This document shows positions 1-6,425 of a stretch of 16,362 nt of DNA, one piece after another. The stretch is from JABDJZ01 sp047611125 (GTDB taxonomy: Bacteria; Bacteroidota; Rhodothermia; Rhodothermales; UBA10348), in the NCBI GenBank assembly GCA_047611125.1, contig JBLFXH010000047.1, positions 1-16,362 on the forward strand, written 5' to 3'. The notes below the pieces were generated by a model. It was not told where the DNA came from and ran no database searches. It was given only the letters and a program-made list of their open reading frames with translations. The stretch's first letter is position 1. Each line of letters opens with the position of its first letter. Position numbers and translations under genes: made by a program.

Positions 1-34
1 GAGCCGACACCGGAGCCGACACCGGAGCCGACAA
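1..34. repeat. 12-bp tandem repeat inside tilS, nearly three copies
   Basis: The unit GAGCCGACACCG occurs twice in full and then for ten more bases, starting at the window edge, so more copies may lie outside. Twelve bases keep the frame. On the coding strand it encodes Val-Gly-Ser-Gly repeats near the visible end of TilS, giving a flexible low-complexity stretch. Confidence 0.85.
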
Positions 35-1001
35 ACGCCAAACCCTCCCGCTCGCGCCAAACCGCCCCTCCGGGAAATGCGAGATATCGGCCAGGCTGAC
101 TCTCCAGCAGCGTCCCAATGGCCAAGGCCGTTTGTTCATCCCGCGGTGCGTCGAGTCCCGCCTCTTCAAGGGCCTGCAGCAACACCCTTGTGCGCCAGAC
201 CGGCCCTAGTTGTGCCAGCTCTTCCTGTTGAAGGAGGAAGCCCTCCGTCCGGACGAACGTGGGTTCGAGGGGATGCCGGGCAGATTCGAGGATTTTATCG
301 GACATGGGGGCCAATTCAGTGTTCTCGTAGGCGCGCAACAGTCTAGCCGATCGAGCGATTGCGCGCGAGGCTCCGGCGCCAAATATCTCGTGCAATACAG
401 GGAGCAGCCTGCTCCGAACGGCATTGCGACGATAGACTAGGTCCTGGTTGGTCGGATCCTCCGCCCAACGCAGTCCACGGGCAAGGGCAATAGCCTCGAT
501 CTCCGCGCGAGTTCGTTCCAGAAGAGGGCGATAGAGCTTCAGGTCCGTTCGTCCAGGCACCACCGAAACGGCATCCATGCCGCCCAGCCCCTGCGGCCCC
601 GCCCCGCGGGCAAGGTTGATCAAGACGGTCTCCGCCTGATCATCCGCGTGATGCGCAGTGACGATTCCGAGGGCACCCACCTGATCGGCCATGCTGGCCA
701 GGGCCGCATAGCGCGCATCCCTGGCCTCAGCCTGCATCGAAGCGCCCGGAGTCTTTACCAGGTTGAGGCGGGCGGCCTCGAACGGGCATCCGAGTTCGCC
801 GGCTAGCCCCTTGACCAGAGCCTCATCTTTGTAAGCCGATTCGCGAAGGCCATGATGCACGTGTCCAAGGACAATCGAAAACCCTGCCTGATGGAGACAG
901 TGAGCCAAAGTGACCGAGTCCATTCCGCCGGAGACTGCCACCAGAAGCGGCTCGTCGCGCCCTGGAAGGCCCGATGCGTCCAACAGATCGGCCGGGGTCA
1001 C
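1..1001 (-). CDS. tilS: tRNA(Ile)-lysidine synthase TilS (3' end outside window)
   Basis: TilS uses ATP and lysine to convert the wobble C of tRNA-Ile(CAU) into lysidine in the cytoplasm, so that the tRNA reads AUA and is charged with Ile. About 333 codons are visible without a stop. The N-terminal PP-loop ATPase motif SGGMDS sits near residues 24-29. It is followed by GHVHHGLR, the HHADDQAETVL stretch, RPLL and EDPTN with RRNAVR, all family hallmarks. The later part matches the TilS substrate-binding domain (LPGR-like PGRYLAFPGG near the end). The start is GTG at 1001, overlapping the mutL stop as GTGA, which implies translational coupling. The visible end runs into an in-frame Val-Gly-Ser-Gly repeat, so the true C-terminus and any further domain cannot be seen. 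Identification is secure. Confidence 0.95.
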   Translation of the reverse strand, partial: MTPADLLDASGLPGRDEPLLVAVSGGMDSVTLAHCLHQAGFSIVLGHVHHGLRESAYKDEALVKGLAGELGCPFEAARLNLVKTPGASMQAEARDARYAALASMADQVGALGIVTAHHADDQAETVLINLARGAGPQGLGGMDAVSVVPGRTDLKLYRPLLERTRAEIEAIALARGLRWAEDPTNQDLVYRRNAVRSRLLPVLHEIFGAGASRAIARSARLLRAYENTELAPMSDKILESARHPLEPTFVRTEGFLLQQEELAQLGPVWRTRVLLQALEEAGLDAPRDEQTALAIGTLLESQPGRYLAFPGGAVWREREGLAFVGSGVGSGVG

Positions 1002-2833
1002 TTCCGGTGTCCGAACCGGCGCGCGAACTCATCGCCGGTAATCCGAATGAGGGTTGGCTGGCCGCTCGGGCTGGTATAGGGCTCCTGGCACTGGAACAGC
1101 TGGTCGATCAATCCCCGCATCTCCCTCGGGTCCAATCGGGATTCCCTAGGCACGGCGCTCCGTCGGGCCAGCGCTCTTGCCAGCAACCCGCGTGGGCGCA
1201 ACTGTAGCCGCTGGGCAAACACCTTGTACTGGTCCAGGACCTCCGCCAGTACGCCTTTCTCGTCGCCTGCCGAGATGTCCGCCGGCAGGCCGCGAACCAT
1301 AATGCTGCGTCCGCTCATCGCGGCCACATCAAACCCGATGGCCCTAAGGTCAGGCAACAGCCCTTCCAGGAGCGCAAAGTCCGCTGCGTTGAACTCAATG
1401 ACGGTGGGAAATAGCAACTGTTGCGAGAGACCGAAGCCGTCTTCGAGGGCCTTCTGGGCACGTTCGAAAATCACCCGCTCGTGGGCTGCATGCTGGTCGA
1501 CAATCAGCAGGCCTGATCGGATGGGGGCGACGATGTAGCTGCCTAGCACCTGCCAGACCATCTTGTCGGGCTCACTCTCCGTCGGCATCACATCGTGGCC
1601 GGTCATCTCGATTCCGCCGGAATCCCGTACTGCGGGCGCGTACAGATCATGCCCCAGCGAGCCCGGCCTTGGTGGCCCTGCGTAGCCGTGGGACGCATCC
1701 CCAAATGGATTTGGAGAGCCGCGGGAATCGTCAGTGCCAGTCGGAAACCCTCCGTCTCCCTGGCCGCCGGCAAGCAAATCCACGCCCTCACCGAAGCGAA
1801 GGACACCGGCGCCTTCAGAGAGGGCGCGCCCGACGACGGCCTTGATCATGCTGTAAATGCCCCGCTCGTCGTCAAACTTGACTTCGGCCTTGGTCGGATG
1901 AACGTTGACGTCTACGTGACGCGTATCCACCTCCAAGTTCAGGACGAAGAACGGGAAGCTCCCTTCAGGAATGAGGCCCCGGTAGGAACCGTAGATGGCA
2001 TGCTCCAGGTACCGACTTCGGATGGGCCGGCCATTGACCAGCAAGAACTGCTCACCACGGCTCTTCTTGCGAATCTCGGGCTGCGCAACCCAGCCCGAGA
2101 TGGAGAGGTAACTCGTTCGCTCCTCCACCCAAAGCAGCCCGCTGTGCTCGTGACCGAACAGATCTTCCACGCGCCCTGCCAGCCCGCCAGCACCCTTTTC
2201 AGGCCGCGCGGGGAGGTGCAAGAGCTCCTTGCCTTCGGCATGGAGAGAGAAGGCGACATCGGGGTGCGATAGCGCCAGGACCTGAACGGTCTCCACCGAG
2301 TGGCTCAACTCGGTGGCATCTGATTTCAGGAATGCCCGGCGTGCAGGCACATTGTAGAACAGCTGCCGCACCGCTATGGAGGTGCCGATGGGTTGCGCGC
2401 AGGGCTCAATAGACTGCACCACGCCCCCTTCCAAGCGCACCAGGGTCCCTGCATCAGCAGGGGCGCGGCGGGTTTTCAACTCCACCCGCGCCACCGATCC
2501 GATGGAGGCCAGCGCCTCTCCCCGAAAACCCAGGGTCTGAATGCTGTCCAAGTCCTCGAACGAGCGAATCTTGCTTGTCGCATGGCGCCCAAAGCAGCGT
2601 TCCGCGTCCTCCGGCGACATGCCGGATCCGTCATCCACCACCTGGATCAGCGAACGGCCGCTATCGGCGAGAATGACCTGCACCTGCGTGGCGCCAGCAT
2701 CTAAAGCATTCTCCACCAGCTCCTTGACGACAGAGGCCGGACGCCCCACAACTTCGCCGGCGGCAATCTTGTTGGCTAGCACATCGGGCATGACCCGGAT
2801 GATGCTGGTGGCCGCCTCAGTTAGTCCGTTCAA
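998..2833 (-). CDS. mutL: DNA mismatch repair protein MutL
   Basis: MutL couples mismatch recognition by MutS to strand removal. The N-terminal GHKL ATPase is complete: ELVENALDAGA (about 39-48), DDGSGM (67-72), GRHATSK (82-88) and TLGFRGEALASIG (100-112), then the transducer domain with VNGRPI and VDVNVHPTKAEV. A low-complexity linker (about 345-420) precedes the dimerisation domain. That domain keeps the DQHA(X)2E(X)4E element (446-457) and a QLLFP stretch (472-476) at the place of the clamp-binding motif. The other two metal-site motifs are altered: ARRSAV (556-561) instead of ACR/ACK, and SPSGQP (588-593) instead of CPHGRP. The start is TTG at 2833, overlapping the upstream stop (TTGA). 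The internal ATG at residue 15 would cut the conserved IIRVMP segment. The 611-residue length is normal. Confidence 0.96.
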   Translation of the reverse strand: MNGLTEAATSIIRVMPDVLANKIAAGEVVGRPASVVKELVENALDAGATQVQVILADSGRSLIQVVDDGSGMSPEDAERCFGRHATSKIRSFEDLDSIQTLGFRGEALASIGSVARVELKTRRAPADAGTLVRLEGGVVQSIEPCAQPIGTSIAVRQLFYNVPARRAFLKSDATELSHSVETVQVLALSHPDVAFSLHAEGKELLHLPARPEKGAGGLAGRVEDLFGHEHSGLLWVEERTSYLSISGWVAQPEIRKKSRGEQFLLVNGRPIRSRYLEHAIYGSYRGLIPEGSFPFFVLNLEVDTRHVDVNVHPTKAEVKFDDERGIYSMIKAVVGRALSEGAGVLRFGEGVDLLAGGQGDGGFPTGTDDSRGSPNPFGDASHGYAGPPRPGSLGHDLYAPAVRDSGGIEMTGHDVMPTESEPDKMVWQVLGSYIVAPIRSGLLIVDQHAAHERVIFERAQKALEDGFGLSQQLLFPTVIEFNAADFALLEGLLPDLRAIGFDVAAMSGRSIMVRGLPADISAGDEKGVLAEVLDQYKVFAQRLQLRPRGLLARALARRSAVPRESRLDPREMRGLIDQLFQCQEPYTSPSGQPTLIRITGDEFARRFGHRK

Positions 2834-3030
2834 GTGGACGTCAGGTAAATCCAGGCAGCCAACATCAAGAGCGCCATGAAGAAGACAGACTTGGCCGGAG
2901 AGCGCCGCTGCACCTTCGACTTGATGCGAATCCTTCGCTTCAGTTTCTCTTCCTTCTCCGGGTTATAGAACCTCGGATCGTACGAAAATCGGCGATAGGT
3001 CGCCTTCTTGCTGGGTATAAAAAGGCCCAT
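2830..3030 (-). CDS. Small basic single-pass membrane protein between cdsA and mutL
   Basis: A 66-residue protein of unknown function. The first 45 residues are highly charged and basic (RRFSYDPRFYNPEKEEKLKR, then RIRIKSK), and residues 48-63 form one hydrophobic helix close to the C-terminus, suggesting a cytoplasmic tail anchored in the inner membrane. ATG at 3030 was chosen over the longer upstream frame because a GGAGG lies just before it and the extension would overlap cdsA in an out-of-frame, Arg/Pro-rich sequence. Its stop overlaps the mutL TTG. Small basic proteins with a Tyr/Pro/Lys-rich head and one helix are found beside mutL in other Bacteroidota, sometimes mislabelled as a riboflavin synthase subunit. 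The kinship is an inference from composition and position. Confidence 0.75.
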   Translation of the reverse strand: MGLFIPSKKATYRRFSYDPRFYNPEKEEKLKRRIRIKSKVQRRSPAKSVFFMALLMLAAWIYLTST

Positions 3031-3085
3031 TTCCCTCCGTTCGGTCTGAACTGCTTGAAGGTCAGATAATCGAGATCGTTCCGAG

Positions 3086-3106
3086 TTCCCCCCCCAATGT
3101 GGGGAA
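3086..3106 (-). other. Short G/C hairpin with an eight-C tract in the cdsA-orf66 gap
   Basis: TTCCCC and GGGGAA arms bracket the short gap between cdsA and the 66-residue gene, and eight consecutive C lie in one arm. There is no following T-run, so it is a weak attenuator or mRNA-processing candidate rather than a clear terminator. It is the only place in this operon with a real gap between genes. Confidence 0.3.
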
Positions 3107-3118
3107 TTTGGGCGTAAC

Positions 3119-3910
3119 TCAGGCCAGGCCGAACAAGTAGGCCGCTGCCAGCGGCGCCACAAAGGCAAGGGCATCGAAACGGTCGAGCACCCCGCCATGG
3201 CCAGGCAGAATGGACGCGGAGTCCTTGGTACCCGCGGCACGCTTGAGCGCGCTCTCAAACAGGTCTCCTACCGGGCCAGCCGTTCCGGCGAGTACGCCTA
3301 GAGCCAGCCAGTGCTGAATTGCCAGGCCACCACTCCAATAGAGCGCCAACAGAAGGCTAACCGCGATCGCTCCGATTCCGCCACCGATCGCTCCTTCCCA
3401 GGTCTTCTTGGGAGAGAGACTCGGCGCCAGTTTGTGCTTGCCGGCGGTCCGACCGGCGTAATAAGCGGCCGTATCACACGTCCAGATGAGTACCACAACG
3501 CCCATGGTGACCACAAATGGATCCCAGGACACGGCCCGGTACGGCACGCGGATCATGACCAGAGACGCTAGGAACGCGGCCGGGTAGATCAGGCCGAGCA
3601 TGGAGCCCCCGAGTGTCGTCAAGGGCTGCCCACCTGGAGCCCGAATGAGAAACCAAGCCAGAGAACCAATCCCAAGCGGCGCAATCAGCCAGAGCGCCGG
3701 CCACCAGATCGGGGCCACCACCATGCAAAGGGCGGCGAGGAACGCCATGAGATTACCCGGCAACGCTGTCTCGCCCTCGAACAGTTCGAAGGCCTCCTTT
3801 TGCCCGGCGAGCGCAATGATGCCGATAAACGCCACAAACGGCCAGCCGCCCAGCCAAGTCAAACCGACAAACAGCGGCATCCCAATCAGTGCAGTGAGAA
3901 CTCGCTTCAC
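3119..3910 (-). CDS. cdsA: Phosphatidate cytidylyltransferase CdsA
   Basis: CdsA is an integral inner-membrane enzyme that makes CDP-diacylglycerol from CTP and phosphatidate, the precursor of all bacterial phospholipid head groups. The 263-residue protein has about seven to eight hydrophobic segments, the SPKKTWEG motif (166-173), and the complete CDP-diglyceride synthase signature near the C-terminus: SALKRAAGTKD, then PGHGGVLDRFD (220-246) with the catalytic Lys/Asp/His/Asp residues. The start is GTG at 3910, overlapping the upstream DUF2007 gene as GTGA with a GAGG just before it. The length is typical of the family. Its place behind a membrane protease and a DUF2007 gene suggests a membrane-homeostasis operon. 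Confidence 0.96.
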   Translation of the reverse strand: MKRVLTALIGMPLFVGLTWLGGWPFVAFIGIIALAGQKEAFELFEGETALPGNLMAFLAALCMVVAPIWWPALWLIAPLGIGSLAWFLIRAPGGQPLTTLGGSMLGLIYPAAFLASLVMIRVPYRAVSWDPFVVTMGVVVLIWTCDTAAYYAGRTAGKHKLAPSLSPKKTWEGAIGGGIGAIAVSLLLALYWSGGLAIQHWLALGVLAGTAGPVGDLFESALKRAAGTKDSASILPGHGGVLDRFDALAFVAPLAAAYLFGLA

Positions 3911-4263
3911 GCCTCGTCGGGCGGTCCTAGATTGATATGCTCGGCCCCACTGTCGGCCTGATTGCCGGCCGGCGTTCCGGGAGGATTCTCGGGGTCGGCC
4001 TTGAGTGCAATCTCTGCCAGCTCATCGTCGGTGATGGGCTCGCTATTCAGGATGTGACGCGCCGCCTCGAGTTCGGTCTTGGGGACCATCACGTGAACGT
4101 TGGATAGTTCACCGAGGGTCAGGTTGAACGCGTGGTCACGCTGCGTGAGCACCACCGCAGGGATGCCGGAATCATCCAGTCGGTCCCGAACAAGGTCGGC
4201 CTCGTAGTCGGTCCCGGAGATATAGACGGCCTCCCATCCCTCAAAGGTCTTTGGCTTACTCAT
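3907..4263 (-). CDS. DUF2007-family protein (putative signal-transducing protein)
   Basis: A 118-residue soluble protein. Residues 1-75 fit the DUF2007 fold: an opening strand (WEAVYISGTD), a helix (EADLVRDRLDDSGIPAVVL) and a closing VHVMVPKTELEAARHIL segment, as in small ferredoxin-like ACT-type domains thought to sense a ligand. The molecular role of the family is not established. The remaining tail is acidic and Pro/Gly-rich, probably disordered. ATG at 4263 was chosen over the GTG/ATG seven codons upstream because GGGGAGG stands seven bases before it. The gene overlaps the end of the CPBP gene by 8 bp and the cdsA start by 4 bp, so all three are probably translated as a coupled unit. Confidence 0.82.
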   Translation of the reverse strand: MSKPKTFEGWEAVYISGTDYEADLVRDRLDDSGIPAVVLTQRDHAFNLTLGELSNVHVMVPKTELEAARHILNSEPITDDELAEIALKADPENPPGTPAGNQADSGAEHINLGPPDEA

Positions 4264-5212
4264 CAGTTGCCTCCCCACCCGCAATGGGTGCCTGTTTGTG
4301 CATGATTCTCATCACCAAGGCAAACGCCGCAGCAGAGACAATGATCACCAAGGGGGGAATCTCCATCGCCTCAATATCCTGCAACGAAAGCGTATCACTG
4401 CCAGCAATGTAGGCACCCAGAGCCACCGCAAATCCATTGTTGAGCAGGTGGACGAGAATACCGGGGACCAGACTATTAGAGACCCAAACTACATAGGCCA
4501 TATACACGCCTAGCATAGACAGCGGCACGGCCTGGGTTAGGCGCATATGGTAGAGTCCGAACACGATGCCGGTGAACAGAATGGCCGGCAGCCACGTCCT
4601 AAAAAGACGTTCGGACTGGCGCTGGATATACCCTCTGAAGAAGAGCTCTTCGCAGAGTGCCGGCGTCACGGCCATCGTGAACAGGGTAAAGAAGAACCCC
4701 AAATCCGAAGCAAGGACCTGCTCCAGCAAGTCCATCTGGACCTGCTCAAAGTCTCGGATGGACTGGGGCCACGGTAGGCCCTCCATCATAGTGCCCACCC
4801 ATTGCACCAGCGGAAACAGGGCCACCAGCCCCACCAGTGAGAGGACAACTAGACGCAGCGAGGTCCCGCGGACGCGAAGCATCACGGCAGGCTTCGAGGT
4901 GTGGAGCCTGGCGAGCAGCCAGCCAAATCCCAGCAGCCCGAGAAACTGACCGACCGTGTTGGCAATCAGAATCTCGCTGGCGTAGGTCTCCACAAGCGTC
5001 CCTGGGTCCAGTCCGGCCAGACTCTGGAAACCGCCTCCCACGGCGATCATCCCAGCCAAGAAAACCAGAGAGGCGCCCTGAAAGGCAATGAACCCCAGAA
5101 TCAGACCCGCAAGAATTGTAATGCCCGGGCTGAACTGATGGCGCTCCAGCCATCCGTCAAGCGGATAGCTGGACGCCAGCGGCGGGGACGTGGCAGAGTC
5201 GGGGTATTCCAT
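4256..5212 (-). CDS. CPBP-family intramembrane glutamic endopeptidase
   Basis: A polytopic inner-membrane protein of 318 residues with the three CPBP (CAAX protease/bacteriocin-processing, Abi) motifs: EExxxR as CEELFFRG (187-194, Glu188, Glu189, Arg193), FxxxH as FGLYH (218-222), and HxxxN as HLLNN (255-259). These residues form the intramembrane catalytic centre in relatives such as Rce1. Seven to eight hydrophobic segments are visible. The substrate is unknown; CAAX prenylation does not occur in bacteria. ATG at 5212 is preferred over the in-frame TTG at 5236, which would add only polar residues; neither has a strong Shine-Dalgarno. It is the first gene of the six-gene operon, downstream of the sigma-factor terminator. 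Confidence 0.9.
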   Translation of the reverse strand: MEYPDSATSPPLASSYPLDGWLERHQFSPGITILAGLILGFIAFQGASLVFLAGMIAVGGGFQSLAGLDPGTLVETYASEILIANTVGQFLGLLGFGWLLARLHTSKPAVMLRVRGTSLRLVVLSLVGLVALFPLVQWVGTMMEGLPWPQSIRDFEQVQMDLLEQVLASDLGFFFTLFTMAVTPALCEELFFRGYIQRQSERLFRTWLPAILFTGIVFGLYHMRLTQAVPLSMLGVYMAYVVWVSNSLVPGILVHLLNNGFAVALGAYIAGSDTLSLQDIEAMEIPPLVIIVSAAAFALVMRIMHKQAPIAGGEATDE

Positions 5213-5240
5213 GGAGTCTCGGTTCGTGGCCGCCAATAAT

Positions 5241-5280
5241 ACGAATACGCCCGGAAGGTGGTCCCTCCGGGCGCATTCGT
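5241..5280 (-). terminator. Intrinsic-type terminator after the sigma-factor gene
   Basis: A 15-bp stem with a single G-U wobble (arms ACGAATGCGCCCGGA and TCCGGGCGTATTCGT) closes a ten-base loop. On the minus strand it starts 46 bases after the sigma stop codon and is followed by ATTATTGG, a short T-poor tail. The stem is strong enough to act in either direction. It separates the sigma gene from the CPBP-led operon. Confidence 0.7.
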
Positions 5281-5311
5281 TCTAGAGCAGAGTCCGTTCT
5301 AGATCAGAGTC
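5278..5311. repeat. 17-bp tandem duplication beside the terminator
   Basis: CGTTCTAGAGCAGAGTC and CGTTCTAGATCAGAGTC stand head to tail with one mismatch. They touch the foot of the terminator hairpin and fill the gap between it and the sigma stop codon. They could be paired protein-binding sites or a slippage duplication. Confidence 0.75.
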
Positions 5312-5326
5312 GGTATCAATCGCGCG

Positions 5327-6139
5327 CTAGGCCACGCCGTTTCGCATGGAAGGCGGCGACATCTGGCGCCTTAGCCGGTTGACGATGGTCCGCAGCCGGG
5401 TGTATACGTACTTCTGGTTGTCGAACTTCATCACCTTCGCAATTTGGTTCGCTCGCATCCCCTGCTCGTATCGAAGCTGGATCAGCAGCTTGTCCTCTGC
5501 ATCCAGGCTCCCGATAGCCCGCTGAAGATCGGCCAGGTTTTCCTCGTCGGCGCCGTCTCCTTGATAGTCCAGCAGAGTGGTTTTATCCACAGGCTGAATG
5601 CCCGCCTCGGCCAGGTCCTCAAAAGACACGGTAGGCCGATTTGCCCGGAGTGCGGCCAGGAGGTGCCAGCGCTTGTTGACTGACAGCAGGTCATTGATCT
5701 GTTGCACGTCGCTCGTCACATCGGAGACCGTACAAGGGATCCGATAATTCGACTTAATCAGTTCCGCGATGTCCTCGTGAGGCAGCTGGTCCTGGTAGAA
5801 GTACTTGAAGACGTGCTTCTGGCGATCGTTGAGCTTGGAGATCACGGACTGCGGCGCAGAAACCACGCGCTGCTTCCGGAATCGGTCACGACAGGCATTG
5901 GCAACAACCACGCTGAGCCAAGGAGTCAGCTCACTGTTGATGCGGAAATTCCGGAGCGCCTGAAAATCGTTGTTGCGAAGGCGTTCGCAAATGGCAGTGT
6001 AGGTCTCCATGATGTCGTCCGGATCCTTGAGGAAACGTCGAATCATGCGGAGAAGAACCGGTGTGTAGCGATCCAGGAGTTCCTGGTAGCCGAGTTCCGG
6101 GTTAGTCTCGAAGAGCTCAATGAGGGCTTTGTCGTCCAT
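5327..6139 (-). CDS. Sigma-70-family factor with two helix-turn-helix-like regions
   Basis: A 270-residue sigma-like protein. Residues 15-92 resemble sigma region 2: YQELLDRYTPVLLRMIRRFL, then DPDDIMETYTAICERL and TPWLSVVVANACRDRFRKQR, where the WL..VVAN..RD..R pattern is typical of ECF and SigB-like factors. Residues 205-259 fit region 4 (SLDAEDKLLIQLRYEQGM, NQIAKVMKF, YTRLRTIVNRLRRQ). Between them, residues 98-152 (LNDRQKHVFKYFYQDQLPHE, then DIAELI) look like a second, region-4-type domain in the place of region 3 or an ECF linker. The start is ATG at 6139; upstream in-frame sequence is low quality, and there is no Shine-Dalgarno. It is transcribed alone. The target regulon cannot be told from sequence. 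The sigma assignment is fairly secure, the double HTH an inference. Confidence 0.82.
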   Translation of the reverse strand: MDDKALIELFETNPELGYQELLDRYTPVLLRMIRRFLKDPDDIMETYTAICERLRNNDFQALRNFRINSELTPWLSVVVANACRDRFRKQRVVSAPQSVISKLNDRQKHVFKYFYQDQLPHEDIAELIKSNYRIPCTVSDVTSDVQQINDLLSVNKRWHLLAALRANRPTVSFEDLAEAGIQPVDKTTLLDYQGDGADEENLADLQRAIGSLDAEDKLLIQLRYEQGMRANQIAKVMKFDNQKYVYTRLRTIVNRLRRQMSPPSMRNGVA

Positions 6140-6165
6140 AGGGAGGCAAGGGCCCCGGTTGCGCA

Positions 6166-6179
6166 GACACCAAGGTGTC
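6166..6179. promoter_or_regulatory. Dyad in the sigma-gene leader
   Basis: GACACC and GGTGTC face each other across AA, about 27 bases before the sigma ATG. The two-base spacing is too short for a stable RNA hairpin, so a dimeric protein operator is the likelier reading if it has a role. Confidence 0.3.
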
Positions 6180-6222
6180 CGAGTACATCGGCAAGGAGTA
6201 GCGCAGTTACGGGGACGGTTTC

Positions 6223-6244
6223 GGATGATGCTCACAAATCATCC
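6223..6244. promoter_or_regulatory. Perfect 7-bp inverted repeat between the sigma gene and tRNA-Arg
   Basis: GGATGAT and ATCATCC are separated by eight bases. The element lies about 84 bases before the sigma ATG and about 40 bases before the divergently transcribed tRNA, a position suited to an operator or promoter-proximal element for either. No binding protein can be named. Confidence 0.35.
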
Positions 6245-6274
6245 TTGATCACCCTCAGTCAGAAGCGCTACCTT
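6245..6274 (+). promoter_or_regulatory. Possible tRNA promoter
   Basis: TTGATC (6245-6250) and TACCTT (6269-6274) are 18 bases apart, which would place the start of transcription about at 6281, just before the mature tRNA end at 6283. The match to the standard -35/-10 pattern is only moderate. Confidence 0.3.
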
Positions 6275-6282
6275 GACGGTCT

Positions 6283-6359
6283 GCGCTTGTAGCTCAGTTG
6301 GATAGAGCGTTGGACTCCGGTTCCAAAGGCCGGGGGTTCGAATCCCTCCAAGCGCACCA
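6283..6359 (+). tRNA. tRNA-Arg (anticodon CCG)
   Basis: A complete 77-nt cloverleaf. The acceptor stem is GCGCTTG with CAAGCGC, the D arm GCTC/GAGC with the AGTTGGATA loop, the anticodon arm TTGGA/TCCAA around CTCCGGT (anticodon CCG, reading CGG), and the T arm GGGGG/CCCTC with TTCGAAT (one G-U pair). The genome encodes ACCA at the 3' end. It is the only plus-strand gene in the window and is a monocistronic unit with its own terminator. No integrase or duplicated 3' end is seen, so it is not marked as an integration site. Confidence 0.97.
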
Positions 6360-6362
6360 TTG

Positions 6363-6403
6363 AATCCCTGTCCGCCGAAAGGTGGGTGGGGATTTTTTGT
6401 TTT
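6363..6403 (+). terminator. Strong rho-independent terminator of tRNA-Arg
   Basis: A 14-bp stem with several G-U pairs (AATCCCTGTCCGCC with GGTGGGTGGGGATT) closes a GAAA tetraloop and is followed by TTTTGTTTT. It begins four bases after the tRNA CCA end. Confidence 0.9.
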
Positions 6404-6425
6404 GCCGAGGTGGATCTGAGCCCGC

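Noticed and set aside
1..34. CRISPR-like repeat at the window edge
   Set aside because: Units are 12 bp, head to tail without spacers and in frame with tilS.
1595..2272. 225-residue plus-strand frame
   Set aside because: It lies wholly inside mutL on the opposite strand; the mutL frame carries all the family motifs.
3031..3258. Upstream extension of the 66-residue protein to a 142-residue frame
   Set aside because: The extra part overlaps cdsA in another frame, is Arg/Pro-rich, and the internal ATG at 3030 has its own GGAGG.
6140..6235. N-terminal extension of the sigma factor to 302 residues
   Set aside because: The added residues (Arg/Cys/Pro-rich) do not resemble a sigma N-terminus and would cover one of the leader dyads; ATG at 6139 is more plausible.
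6283..6404. Integration site at the tRNA 3' end
   Set aside because: No integrase gene and no second copy of the tRNA 3' end are visible in the window.
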